DNA from: Bolinopsis microptera
Taxonomy: Eukaryota; Ctenophora; Tentaculata; Lobata; Bolinopsidae
Length of the DNA: 64,000 nucleotides
Direction of reading: 5' to 3'
Assembly: GCF_026151205.1 (NCBI RefSeq)
Contig: NC_087077.1
Coordinates: 15,598,983-15,662,982, forward strand
The notes beneath the pieces were generated by a model that made no database searches, was not told where the DNA came from, and saw only the letters and a program-made list of their open reading frames with translations. Positions within the stretch are counted from its first letter, which is position 1; each line of letters begins with the position of its first letter. This document shows, in pieces, positions 21,697-32,339 of this stretch. A program made the position numbers and the translations under genes.

Positions 21697-21957
21697 TTAA
21701 AACCGCAGTTCTTTCTTTTGGCGAAAGTTGGATGTCATTATTGAGTGTGAGGCTTGTAAAAACATGATGAGCCCCATCTCAACATAGCCTTCCATATCCT
21801 GATCTTCAGCCACTTTAGCAACTGGTTCAGGTTCCTTAAAAGTACTGCTTATAATGGGACTAAAGTCCTCATATGTCTCCGGTAGCAGCATCGTAGATAA
21901 TCCCACTTCATCCTCGACTAACGCTTCCAAGTCGAACCATCTTTCAAAGCTAGCGAC
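21697..21957 (-). pseudogene. RING/coiled-coil family 5' exon without RING
   Basis: The exon follows a consensus acceptor (ttttatattttctag, then GTCGCTAGC on the minus strand). It encodes FERWFDLEALVEDEVGL, LLPETYEDFSP, then acidic [13 protein letters not shown]. FDLExxxEDEV and EDFSP also begin the RING gene at 22.8 kb, but here the RING is replaced by other sequence. EDQxMExYxEM recurs at 31.4-31.5 kb. Confidence 0.45.
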
Positions 21958-22069
21958 CTAGAAAATATAAAATTAATAAACATATTCTTTTAATGTGGGT
22001 TTGCTAGATAAGTAACACAATAAGTTAATTATAATATCATTCATAAACATAGTACAAAAACATTCAAAT

Positions 22070-22835
22070 TCAACGTTTGGCACGTTTGGGAGCGTTAAGA
22101 GGTTCACTATCACTACTCATTCTCTTGCTCTGTGCAGGTTTTATCACTCCTTTCCGTAGCTCCTCTCTTATAAATATATACTCATGTTTTGCGGCGATCT
22201 CTTTTAGTATCTCCAGTTTCATCTGATACTGGGAAACCTTGTTGTGCAGTTTATCATCCTGCATATCCCGTAGCAGTCTGTGTAGTTGTTTTATATGGAG
22301 TTTCTGGTCTCGTGTGGTAGCCGATTGGTCTCGTGCGGTAGCCGATGCCCGATTGGCGTGATCGATTACGGGAAGTAGCAGTTGCTGCGGGAAGTAGCAG
22401 TGCTTCCGGAAGTAGGTGCGCTGTGAGAGGCGGCTGGAGGAGTTGAATTCTCTTCGTTAGGGGCTGGTGAAGTATCCATTTGGGGATCGTTAGCTCTTGT
22501 GGTGGATTCCATGTTCGGCTTCGTAGTTGAAGTTAGTTAATAGTTGATGTTGTTGATGCTGGATAGACTCTTCTGTTGCTAGATCGATCTTATGTAGGTG
22601 ACTTATCCTACGCCTGCAGATAGGGCAGCTATTTCTGATTCGCAGTTTTGGTGCTGTACAGACGTAGCAGTATCTATGGGTACAGTGCTTCAGGAAAGTC
22701 CTCCCTTCGGTGGAAATAATGCCATAGCATACGTCACATAACGTTGGGCTGAAGTCCTCAGATGACTCCGATAACATCATCGTATCCACTTCATCCTCGA
22801 TTGATGTCTCCAAGTCAAAAATCCTTTCAAAGCTT
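22070..22835 (-). pseudogene. RING finger plus coiled-coil protein, frameshifted
   Basis: It begins FERIFDLETSIEDEV and SESSEDFSP, followed by a RING: CDVCYG, HCTHRYCYVC, NSCPICRRR. A Ser/Thr-rich linker (PPAASHSAPTSGSTATSR) breaks near 22380. After a frameshift, RDQKLHIKQLHRLLRDMQDD, HNKVSQYQMKLEILKEIAA and a basic tail, NAPKRAKR (likely nuclear signal), end at 22070. The paralogue at 29.9-30.36 kb has the missing linker bases. RINGs usually act as E3 ligases, and the coiled coil suggests dimerisation. Probably dead. Confidence 0.6.
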
Positions 22836-23221
22836 TTTTTTTTTTTTTATCAATAAACTTTCAAATTGTTACACAAATACATCATTTTATTTCAAAGAAA
22901 ATATCGCCGAATGACCTTACATGCCTTGACAAGTGACCGAGTGTAAACAAAATAAGGGACACCGAAACACCAGTTGACCAGTAAACTGATCATAGCAATT
23001 ACATCGGGCCCTAAATACAACTATAAGTGAAGCGATGCTGCAACCAAGGCATGCTAGGTTTATTCCATTGAACTAATAAGGTTACAGCCTAAAATATAAA
23101 TATAATAAATAACAATGTACCATAAATCATAATTATAAACACACTTTATTTAACATATTTTATTAATTATACTTTTTATCAATTTATATTTAGCCAATAT
23201 AGTTACATTAAGGTAAATTGT
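22835..23221. other. No gene; T-tract and AT-rich DNA
   Basis: A run of about 17 T at 22833-22850 could be the poly(A) tail of a minus-strand insertion. Nothing else is identifiable before the LINE 3' end. Confidence 0.3.
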
Positions 23222-24040
23222 TTAACTGTCAGAGGATGTTATATGGTCGTTTAGAACTGTCCAGAGGTACTTAATTAAATGGGTTTTAAACACGGATGGC
23301 CTTGAGATTTCCCTTAATTCATAAGGGAGTTTATTCCAAAGAATGTGTGCTCTGTAAAAGTAAGACTTAGATATGCCTGAACATCTGGTCTGGCTTGACG
23401 TAAGGTTTTGTGGAACTTGAGGAGAAATGTCACTAATCATACTGAGATCGTCTAGATGTGATCGCCTTAACCAACTTCCCATGAAACGTCGTAAGTAAGG
23501 TGGAAATGTCACAACTGACATGTCATAAAAAATATTATGAAAATATAATATATTCTTGTAATCAAACCTTACCGAGAGTGGAAGGATATTTAGTTCCTTT
23601 CACGCTATGAAATACCTTTTTTTGTCCCTAAGGCTCAAGTAAATATCATTAAGGATCCACTTGATACCTCTTTTTTGTATCGATTCAAGTTTCTCCACCG
23701 AGGTTTCTGAATAAGGCCGCCAGACAATTGTGCAGTGTTCGAAATGACTTCTAACCTGAGATAGATAGAAGGCCCGACGTTTTTTAGTGTTCTTGGTGAA
23801 GTAACATGTTCTTTTTAGAAGGCCTAACCTCTGACTAGCCTTAGAGTATATCATATCACAGTGATGTGACCAATCTAACTTACTATTGATATGTACTCCA
23901 AGATCTTTTTCAATGTCTGTGTATTCGATAGCCGTTTCATTCATTGAGTACACAAAATTAACACTACGATTCATAGAATATGCTCGGGTAATAGAAAGAA
24001 CGTGACTTTTTGAAGGGTGAAACACCATCTTATTTCTAGA
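23222..24040 (-). pseudogene. 5'-truncated LINE, C-terminal part of RT protein
   Basis: The minus strand has KMVFHPSKSHVLSITR, DIEKDLGVHINSKLDWSHHC, RLGLLKRTCYF, HCTIVWRPYSETSVEKLESI and QKRGIKWIL. After a frameshift near 23560 it has PPYLRRFMGSWLRRSHLDDL and SYFYRAHILWNKLPYELREI. This is the thumb and C-terminus of CR1/L2-type LINE proteins. The insertion splits the RING cluster. Confidence 0.65.
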
Positions 24041-24115
24041 AAATCGTTCTAGAAAATAGAATATAATAATATAAAATATAAAATAAATAACCTTATTCTT
24101 ATGATAATCATTATT

Positions 24116-24606
24116 TTAATTATAAATGCATAGTGAATAGAAAAAAGATAATATTACATAATAACATACCTTTGATTTTTCATTAGCGATTGGGGAGAGG
24201 ATCATATCCCATGAGCTTTCAACGTCTTCCATGGGAATGGTTGTCTGAGCATCGTTTATAGGACTATAGATTGTTACATGTTGAGAGATTTCCTCCGTTA
24301 ACAGGTCTATCTTTTGCAGGTGATCTATCCTGCGCTTGCATATAGGACAAAAATTTCTGATTTCTAGCTTCGGTGCAATACACACATAGCAGAATTTATG
24401 GCTGCAATGCTTCAAGAAGGTTCTCCCTTCTATTAAAATAAGTGGTATTCTTATCCTACGCGGTACGCCTGCAGATAGGGCAGCTATTTCTTATTCGCAG
24501 TTTTGGTGCTATACACTATACAGACGTAGCAGTATCATGGGTACAGTGCTTCAGGAAAGTCCTCCCTTCGATGGAAGAAATGCCATAGCATATATCACAT
24601 GACGTT
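24116..24606 (-). pseudogene. Two fused RING-finger fragments of the RING family
   Basis: 24606-24520 (minus) starts MSTSCDICYGISSIEGRTFL and KHCTH, then shifts frame and stops, with NSCPIC-like codons persisting to about 24440. A second RING starts abruptly at EGRTFLKHCSHKFCYVC, then NFCPICKRRIDHLQKIDLLT, followed by acidic MEDVESSWDMILSP. It ends at a good donor, AAAG/gtatgttattatg (near 24170). The second piece therefore looks like an exon. The duplication point lies within the first RING loop. Confidence 0.55.
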
Positions 24607-24669
24607 GACATAGTAAAAATGTTTTTAGATAATACAGCAACAAGTGAATGAAGAGGGATAATCTTTTGA

Positions 24670-25550
24670 ACTAAATTAGGAGTTGTTTGCATCAATATAG
24701 GAAAGGTAACTTTCAGCTTTAGAGGGATCAAAGTCTGGAAGGTTACGATTATTAGCTTTAGGCTTTAGCATAACGGTGTGTAATGGTGCTAATACTCTAA
24801 TACCACCACGGATAGCCTGCTCAACAAATGTATATAGGTAGTGCGCCATCGACAGTGAGCCGCGCGTGCCGACTGTAGGATGGTTTTTTAGCGCTAATTT
24901 CGGCCAGCACAATTTTCTACAAACAAATAAATATTGAGTATCCTTCCCGACCTCCAATTGCAACAAAAATTGGCAAGCTTACTCTTAGACTTACAAGGAC
25001 AGTGTCCGAAAAATTTAAAGCATATCCAACCATCAGACATTATGTTACAGCTAAAAGCAGCATATTTTGCCCCATTTTGATCACTATATCAACTCCGATA
25101 TCCACCAAATTTTTCGGACAGTTGTGAAAGCCCTATTGGAAGGTTATCGCCAATTTTCAGAATGATCTCATTCAAGGAACTGAAGATATATCCAAATAAT
25201 ACGACAAAATACGACAAAAATCAACAAATTTGGTCAAATAACGCGACTTTTACAGCTAATTTTGCCCCAAAAGCCGCGCACCATCAAATATGGCACCTAG
25301 GCGAAACTCACTGATCTTTCCAAAAAGGTATGACAAATTTGGTATTGTGAAAATTCTCAAAGTCTCTAGAAAACAGTGGTACAAAAATTTTAAAAATCCG
25401 ATCAAGTTTATTTTTATCGTGCACCTCCTAATGTATACATCTCCTGATACTTAAATAATTCTAACTCTACTTTAGTATGCTTTAATCGTGCATCCCATGT
25501 TAGGTCTGGTGCAGTGTAATAATGAACAGGATCAAGGTTACAAAAAGTTT
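24670..25550 (-). pseudogene. Polinton/Maverick DNA polymerase B fragment, split by a small element
   Basis: 25550-25438 (minus) encodes NLDPVHYYTAPDLTWDARLK and HTKVELELFKYQEMYT. 24834-24670 continues FVEQAIRGGIRV, NLPDFDPSKAESYLSYIDA and NN. This is the protein-primed B-family polymerase of Polintons (DPxHYYTxPxLxWDA, GIRGGI, YLxYxDANN). Removing the insert at 24835-25429 restores EMYT/FVEQ exactly. A second polymerase part is at 26449-26637. The catalytic palm lies beyond and is missing. Confidence 0.7.
24835..25429. mobile_element. Small non-autonomous DNA element, hAT-like (about 595 bp)
   Basis: It is flanked by the 8-bp direct repeat AATGTATA (24827-24834 and 25430-25437) inside a Polinton polymerase fragment whose reading frame it interrupts. 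The ends are imperfect inverted repeats: TAGGTAGTGCGCCAT versus AGGAGGTGCACGAT, reverse complemented. An 8-bp duplication with TAGG ends suggests hAT. No coding capacity. Confidence 0.65.
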
Positions 25551-25725
25551 AACACTTTGTCCTTTATTATCTCTTCATCTTCCTGAATAAACAATATCGT
25601 TTCTACATTCTGAACACTCTTTACTCTCTCCACTTGTACAGAGTTTGCAGCAATGAGTCGAGGAGAGTAGTAGTCTAGACTCAGTCTACACTACTCTAGA
25701 CTCTAGAGAACCAGCTGCAAAGTCA

Positions 25726-26001
25726 TCAATGTCTGCTGCTCCGAGCACTCTCTTTGAGTATTTTCCCGTCTTTTTTATCTACATAATAACTTACCTTTGA
25801 TTCTTTATCTATTACGGACAAGGACTTAATATAGACGGCCATGAACTTTCTACATCCTTCATAGGAGGGGTACATTGAGCATATCTGTAATGGGGCTGCA
25901 AACATTCCTGATGCGCAATTGTTGAGAAATTTTGGAGGTTTGGAGTCTGATAAGAGATATTTATTTAATAAATACCACTCGTGTTTTTTGATATTGATCA
26001 A
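25726..26001 (-). pseudogene. RING-family C-terminal exon-like fragment
   Basis: It encodes ASGMFAAPLQICSMYPS, GCRKFMAVYIKSLSVIDKES and K, followed by a donor-like gtaagttattatg (near 25797). The end resembles WDMILSPIANEKSK/gtatgttattatg in the fragment at 24.17 kb, so it is probably a paralogous exon. Weak similarity and no domain. Confidence 0.3.
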
Positions 26002-26216
26002 GTAAAATTAGGATATTGGATAAGATGATAGGAATACAAATGAGAACTGGCGAAGCTGAAGGGGTTCTTAGTTTTAGATAGGTAACTATGGAAGCCTTCA
26101 GATTTGGGGACCTAAGCATCGTCCTAAGAGATCCTAGACCTGGTGAAGGGTTTTGTGGGAGTAGAAGAAGCTGGGTTGCTGAGGGATTCAGACTTGCGGA
26201 ATTGATGATATTGTGG

Positions 26217-26320
26217 CAATAGGGAAATACACTGAGATAATGATTTGGACAACTGGATTACCTTATTTACACTCTTCTTATAATCCGCTAACAAACTTGT
26301 TACGTTTTTCCTTAAGTACT
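26217..26320 (+). repeat. Dispersed repeat, also at 30426-30530
   Basis: Both start AATAGGGAAATACACTGAGA and share TTACCTTATTTACACTCTTC, then diverge. The copy at 30.4 kb abuts a Penelope-like terminus. Origin unknown. Confidence 0.7.
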
Positions 26321-26448
26321 GTCTTTTCTTCCGGACTAAGAATTTTTTTTAAAATCATCAGAGAAAATAGAATACAATTTTTATTTATCACGTCTAATAA
26401 AATAGGCAACTATGAAAATTACCATTATATGAAGGTGCATGTCTTATC

Positions 26449-26637
26449 TTAATGTGTTGTATAGTGACAATGATCTCTGACTTTATCCTTACCGACAAGG
26501 AGTTGATGACAAAGGTAACATGAATTGCTTGAAGGGAATGTCTGCTTCTCATCATCTGTCAGAGGAATCATGGGCTCCTCTGCCCAGATGAGATCGTGTA
26601 AGCGATCATATTCTTCGTACATCATGGCCACAAACAC
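26449..26637 (-). pseudogene. Polinton polymerase-associated HNH/zinc fragment
   Basis: It encodes MMYEEYDRLHDLIWAEEPMI, then CYLCHQLLVGKDKVRDHCHY followed by T. CxxC ... DHCHYT is the HNH-like zinc motif near the N-terminal part of Polinton polymerase proteins. Strand and order agree with the polymerase piece at 24.67-25.55 kb, so both probably come from one decayed element. Confidence 0.6.
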
Positions 26638-27059
26638 ACTCCTCTCTATGCTCTCGCTTCCTTCCTTCCTTCCCCCTCCATATCTCGTCCTTCCTACTAG
26701 GAATCCTAGTCTTAAACGTTTAAATATAATTCATATGAATATAATTTATTGCTAAATTCTCTGACACAATTGTAGCAGGCAAAGGAGCTATTTCTCCCTT
26801 GAATTGGGCAGGACTGTTAGGCGGATGCCGTTAGCTGCTAGGTCTAAAATAATCTGTTTTCTCTGATGAAGCACAGTACAGATGTGATGCGAATCAGACT
26901 CTCTAGTGCTAGAAAATTAAATGTAAAAATTAAATGTAAAATTAAATGTAAAAATTCTTAATCTCCTCGTTAAGCAATGAAATACGTTTAAGAACTAAAA
27001 AGGTAAACGTAATTGTCGTTTTAGGGTATTATTCACACAAATAAATCATATTATCTTTA

Positions 27060-27620
27060 AATTCACGTGATAAACCTGCTTTTCCTTTAGTCCGACCTTA
27101 TCGAGACTACTTACAAAAGTAGCTCCCAACATCCAATGAGATGGTCGTCCTCCTCCTCACTACATGGGAACAACTTTATGTAGCAGCTTTATATTTCGAC
27201 GGTCAATACTGTCCACAATGACAGTCTTCTCGAAATAATCAACTATAGACATTAGCTTAGTTTGTGTGAATAGAGTATTATATATGATACTTCCTCGACA
27301 TCAGCCACTGGAACAAAAGCAAGAAACACAATAAGCTTTACAGCTCTGGCAAACAGTTTATCTTCAAAATAAATCTTCTTAATAGTTTTTTTTATGTTCT
27401 TTTGAACAGCTTGACAGAGGTGGAAGTAGCAATTGCTCACGTCCCATCCTGGCAATCAATCATAATTGTACCAGTGTCTACTGGACAGTGGACAGTGCTG
27501 GTCAAAATAATGCTTAATCACACTTAAAACAAATTCATAGTTGTCCCCTTTCTTGTCGCCACTTAAAATATATACCAATGGGACTCACTTATTATGGATG
27601 ACAAAGGGTTCATTTCTTCT
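27060..27620 (-). pseudogene. MULE (Mutator-like) transposase catalytic-region relic
   Basis: The minus strand reads PLVYILSGDKKGDNYEFVLS and VIKHYFDQ, then TIMIDCQDGT in a second frame, then NCYFHLCQAVQKNIKK and FARAVKLIVFLAFVPVADVE in a third. This is the order of MULE transposases: substrate loop, IxDxxxA motif, GCxFHLxQ (the C2H region) and LAFVPxxDV. At least two frameshifts and two stops. It is the only visible source of a MULE transposase in the window. Confidence 0.65.
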
Positions 27621-28204
27621 GGTGGAGGTACAAGTGGGAGGAAGGGTAAAGTCCTCTGAGGTATTAGCCTCCTGGTGTTGGGAGGATCCTGACGCTACAG
27701 CTCTGGAACGTTGTATCACTCTGACCAAGGACATGATGTTGGGGAGAGTCTGGTTAACTGCAGGCGATGTCTCTACCAGGGCTTCTGAAATGAGGTTCTG
27801 CGTCGCCGAAAGAGGTTGATCTGCAGTTGATCCTTGTCCTTCTTCCGGGAGTAGATGTATCCATCTGGATCTGAGCGTGCATCTGAAATTGAAATGCTTG
27901 AGTAATGAGTATAATTGTTACAGTTTCACTTATCAGGAACAGAATATATGGCTTATATTAGTTTCATTTCATGGAGTGACGAATTAAATATTTAGCAAAA
28001 TTGTTTAATACTTAATATTCATAAATTTTCTGGTCTGGAAAAAGGTGATGATTGGCACAAATGTACGTAAATTGGTGTTGTAGCTACAATCAATAGTTTG
28101 GGGGCATGAGGATTAATTCAAATTGAAAAAGCTATATTATGCAATTTTTATCTCGATTTTTACTCTGATAAGACCGCAGGTGATAATCGAAGTATTGAAG
28201 TACT

Positions 28205-28432
28205 TACCCTATAGTACACCTGAACCACATAACGTGCCAGCGTGTCCACCTCCTCTCTCCTGACTACAGGATCAGATACGTAGTACCTTACTAGTATCCG
28301 CGATGCCAGGGTCAGCCACCGTGCGTGATTCATTGCTCCAAGTTTTGCGGAAGCAAGGTCATCAGGAACATATCCTGAAACATTATTTGTACTATCTGTT
28401 TCCCTTCTTTGACTCTCAAAGAGACAAGCCAC
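28205..28432 (-). pseudogene. Transposase-like exon with HARWL motif
   Basis: It encodes SAKLGAMNHARWLTLASRIL, VRYYVSDPVVRREEVDTLAR and YVVQVYY, then a donor (TACTATAG/ggtaagtac, near 28207). GAMxHARWLT corresponds to GADHHARWMAK of the T family at 60.8 kb, but the rest differs, so it is a separate related family. No catalytic acidic residues are visible in this piece. Confidence 0.45.
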
Positions 28433-28439
28433 TACAAAA

Positions 28440-29890
28440 TCTGAGTTATGAACAGATATAGATGGTTTTACATGTAGTCTAGAGTTACTTAATACAAATC
28501 TAGATAAAACATTTTGACTTTAAATTGGCATGTTCCATCGAGACAGGCGAGGCAAAGTCGATAGACCATCCTGTTATCCTGGCTTAGTTATTGAATAACT
28601 TTTGTCGGTTACCTCGGAAAATCGGCGCAGGAGATCGTATTCAACTTTACAACTTTCCTTTTATATACGTCATCACTCATGAGAATTTTACCTGAAATTG
28701 CATATTTAATTGAAAAGTATATGCATTATGCCTATACAAAAAAGGTCGTAATAATTCATTCCATGCAAATTTGGACTACAGAAAGCTTGTTTAATTTACC
28801 TTCTTTTACGTTATCTAGCTCACAGAACAATCCACGAAGTGGTAACTCCACCGAGTTGATTGTAATTAAAGATTTTAAGGCGTTAGTGCCGAGTAATGCC
28901 TTTGGGTAGTGCTCGTAAATCAATCAATCAATCAGTGCAGTAAACACACCGAAAGAAAGCAGGGCTTTCCAATCATTTCCTGTATATGTCTTAAAGCACC
29001 CTCCTGTAGTGGAACACAACAAGAAAATTGAGAATAATCTTGTGCGAGGGTAGGAACCCAGATGTCGTTTCAAACCCAAATAAACTTTAAGGAGGCTTCT
29101 CATCAGTAGCCGCACCTCCTTACTCGGTTTCTGAACTGGAATTCTATGGGCTTCCAGACGGCCAGACCGAGTATTACCACCCCATCCTTCTAGAGTTCAT
29201 CACAAGTAGCACCCACCTTGAAGATCTTTGACACCCAGAAATTAAATTCTTACATTGTATCCAGTAAGCGTGTTGGTACCGTCACTCCCTAGCATCTCTA
29301 ACTTCTTATAATTGATCCGCTTACTCTCCAAATAATTGATTATTGTTAAACTTGGACGTCGGTCTCCCTATATTTGAAGCATGAGCTACAAACTTTAAAG
29401 CGTACTCCCGTGCGTTGATGAGGGTTTTTTTAATGTGCTACCTGAAAATATGATATTTAGTAAAATATTATTCTTTCTTTTTTAGGTCTTTTATTAGGTC
29501 TTTCTTTGGAGATCTTAGAACTGGCGGAAGGTTTTTAGTTTTTAGTAGAGTAGTAGTAGAAAAATCCAAGAAGGGGTCAGATTTGCGGATCCAAGCATCG
29601 TCGTTGGAGATCCCTGACCTGGCGAAGGGGTTTGAAGGGGTAGAAGAACCTTGGTTGCTGACTGCTGAGGGTGTTACATTCTACTTATACCTTAACTAAA
29701 AAACTTATAATGGGGATGTTATTACAAAATAAAACACAGAATTATAATCTGGTATGGTAGAGGTGTAAGTTTGCGGCCCTAGCCGTAGTTATTGACGTCG
29801 AATAGAGAATTTGGGTTTGCTAGAGAAGTGACATAATGAGCTAACAATTTAATATCATTCATAAACATAAATATACAAAAACACTCAAAT
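28440..29890. other. No clear gene
   Basis: 29500-29690 has phrases (GGAGATCTTAGAACTGGCG, GGTAGAAGAACCTTGGTTGC) that recur near 26050-26190 and 12120-12250, so it is a dispersed, non-coding repeat built on 'CTGGCGAAGG...TTCTTAG' words. No domain-bearing frame is seen. Confidence 0.4.
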
Positions 29891-30356
29891 TCAACGTCTG
29901 GCACGTTTGGGAGCGTTAATTAGAGGTTCACTATTACTCCTCATTCTCTTGCCCTGTGCAGGAGAATGAGGTTTTATTACGCCTTTCCTTAGTTCCTCTC
30001 TGCGTATAATCGTTCTTTCCGGCGATCTCTTTTAGTATTTCTAGTTTCATCTCAAACTGGGATACTTTGTTGTGCAGTTTATCATCCTGCATATCCCGTA
30101 GCAGTCTGTGTAGTTGTTCTATATGGAGTTTCTTGTCTCGTGTGGTAGCCGATTGGTCTCGTGTGGTAGCCGATTGGCGACCACGTCTTCTCCTTTGTGA
30201 TCGATTACGGGACGTTGCTGCGCTGCGGGAAGTAGCAGTGCTTCCGGAGGTAGCTGCGTTGTGGGAAGTAGATACACTGTGGGAAGTAGATACACTGTGG
30301 GAAGAGCCTGGAGGAGTGGAATTCTCTTCGTCGGAGGGGGATTTGTTTAAAAACAT
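29890..30356 (-). pseudogene. Paralogue of the RING/coiled-coil protein, RING replaced
   Basis: It encodes a Ser/Thr linker (NSTPPGSSHSVSTSHSVSTS), basic RNRSQRRRRGRQ, then KKLHIEQLHRLLRDMQDDKL and VSQFEMKLEILKEIAGK. A frameshift near 29990 spoils the C-terminal ELRKGV...NAPKRARR region, still present in another frame. Upstream of the linker, where the paralogue has its RING, the DNA changes to a Penelope-like terminus (30350-30425). The 5' half was evidently lost through that insertion. Confidence 0.55.
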
Positions 30357-30425
30357 ATAAGAGATACGAAAAGTTTGTTTTAGCAGGAGTTTTCAAAATA
30401 CATGTGTAAATCGTCTTCAGCTTGT
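30350..30425 (-). mobile_element. Solo Penelope-like terminus
   Basis: The minus strand matches the 3' end of the Penelope element at 56.67-56.75 kb: GCTGAAGACGATTTACACATG here against GCTGACGACGATTAACACATG there, then TTGAAA and TCTCTTATATGTTTTTA. The rest of the element is missing. The segment includes CUGANGA and GAAA words, compatible with a decayed hammerhead core. Confidence 0.55.
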
Positions 30426-30640
30426 GGTAATAGGGAAATACACTGAGATAATGATTTGGACAACTGGATTACCTTATTTACACTCTTCTTATACGCAAAC
30501 AAGCTTTTTAAGTTGTTTCTTGAGCATTATCCTTTCTTCCGGGCTATAAAGCATCACGCTTTTCGGAATCATTGCATGGTTACTGCCCGGAGCCTTTCTG
30601 CTTTCGCTTCCAGGTTGGGTCTGATCTTGCGTGAAGTCTC

Positions 30641-31063
30641 GATTTGGTGGACGTTATAACTGTAATCAGTCGTGTCACTGGAATAATGATTTGGTGGACG
30701 TTATTACTGTAATCAGTCGCGTTACTGGAATAATGATTTGGTGGACGTTATTACTGTAATCAGTCGCGTTACTGGAATAATGTTTTGGTGGACGTTATAA
30801 CTGTAATCAGTCGCGTTACTGGAATAATGATTTGGTGGACGTTATTACTGTAATCAGTCGCGTTACTGGAATAATGTTTTGGTGGACGTTATAACTGTAA
30901 TCAGTCGCGTTACTGGAATAATGTTTTGGTGGACGTTATTACTGTAATCAGTCGCGTTACTGGAATAATGTTTTGGTGGACGTTATAACTGTAATCAGTC
31001 GCGTTACTGGAATAATTATTTGGTGGATGTTATAATTGTAATCAGTCGCGTTACTGGAATAAT
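30641..31063. repeat. 47-bp minisatellite, nine copies
   Basis: Nine contiguous 47-bp units (GATTTGGTGGACGTTATTAC, TGTAATCAGTCGCGTTACTG, GAATAAT). Two unit types alternate (gATTTGG with TTATTAC, gTTTTGG with TTATAAC), hinting at growth by two-unit blocks. The first and last units are the most diverged. Not coding. Confidence 0.9.
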
Positions 31064-31405
31064 AATTTGGGATTCCTGGTTTAGGTTTTCAACTGGCTTC
31101 CAGAAGTGTCTGGGATTTTTAGGAATTGGTGTAGATCTCGACTCCCGTAGATTTTAAGAATTAATTATGATTCAAATATTACAATATTCTCAATTTTTGT
31201 AAACAATTACATTTTCGCGTTGAACTAAAAACAGATAAGATGTTTTTTTTTCACTTTCATCTCTGTCTTGATCTCTGGCATTTCTTAACTTCCGAGATTC
31301 AGCATCTGGATATAAAACTGATCGTATAGCTGCAGTAAAATCTGTCACGGACGTATTTCTATATAATAGTACCTACCAGCTTTTATAATTCCTAAAACGC
31401 CTCTA

Positions 31406-31510
31406 AACTTCCATCGGATGATTCCTCTTTGAATCTAAAATGAAAATGCTTTTCCATCTCAAGGTAGCATTCCATAACCTGATCTTCAGAATAATTACTT
31501 CCGACTTACT
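31406..31510 (-). pseudogene. RING-family acidic exon fragment
   Basis: One minus frame reads SEDQVMECYLEMEKHFHFRF and KEESSDGSLEAF before a stop at about 31407. It matches [13 protein letters not shown] at 21.78 kb. Too short for more. Confidence 0.35.
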
Positions 31511-31863
31511 TTTCCTATGATCTGTTGTCGAAATAAAGAGATTAGATTTAAACTTGATTCTGTTCGATGGATACAGTGTTGAATTGATAAAAAGTTGAAC
31601 AAATTGTGAGAATTGTACACATTGTAGCAATCATTTCAAGTTGATCGAAAAATTCAAAATATAATTATAACATGAATCATTAAATCTAATAAAATATGAA
31701 CTTTGACAATAACTCTGATAGTTACAGTCTTCAATATCTGCCTTTAGGAGGTATGTCTTCTTTTTGTGAGTGGAGAGTTCTCCCACTGACCTCATTAACA
31801 AGATTCCAGCTTTCCTTGTTCTTGCATCTATCGGCTTCGTTTTCAGCTTTTATAATTTTTTGT

Positions 31864-32163
31864 TTAAGCAGCTCTTCCTCCACAGTACGGTAGCATGGAG
31901 CATGCAGAGAGAGTGTCTTTCTTTCTCAGGGCAGCAAGCTGGTGGTTGCATATATCCTTAGCAGCAGGGTAGAGGGTATGGAGCGTTATCTTCCGTATGT
32001 GCAGCATTGCTTGCTGAAGGGCAGGCTTGTCCACCATAGCAGCCTCAGATATGCAGCGTTTCCTGGTGAAGTGGGTTCTTGATATCCCCACTGCGTTTAG
32101 AGATGCTGCAAGAGATTCTCCAGCGTTGACTCGGTCCAAGATTGATTTGTACTCTGTTTGTAT
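31864..32163 (-). pseudogene. X-domain exon
   Basis: It follows a strong acceptor (ttttattttattttcattag). The exon encodes TEYKSILDRVNAGESLAASL, NAVGISRTHFTRKRCISEAA, MVDKPALQQAMLHIRK and AAKDICNHQLAALRKKD. It then diverges (LSACSMLPYCGGRAA, stop). It is an almost complete X domain with the ISRTHFTRKRC core. The splice acceptor shows that at least some X domains were exons of spliced genes. Confidence 0.5.
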
Positions 32164-32261
32164 TCTAATGAAAATAAAATAAAATTGTCATTTATTTAAT
32201 AAAACGTCAACTATGACATAACCATTAAATCAAGCTGTATGTCTGATCTAAATGTTTTGTA

Positions 32262-32337
32262 TAAAGAGGTGTGCTCTCCCTCCCTTCCTCCCTCCATCCC
32301 TTCCTCCCTCCCTCCCTTCCTCCCTTCCTCCCATTGA
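32262..32337. repeat. Polypyrimidine tract (CCCTCCCTTCCTCCCTTCCT)
   Basis: About 75 bp of almost pure C/T on the plus strand, with mirror-like CCCTTCC words. It could adopt triplex-type structure. Both strands give long artefactual frames. Confidence 0.8.
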
Positions 32338-32339
32338 TA

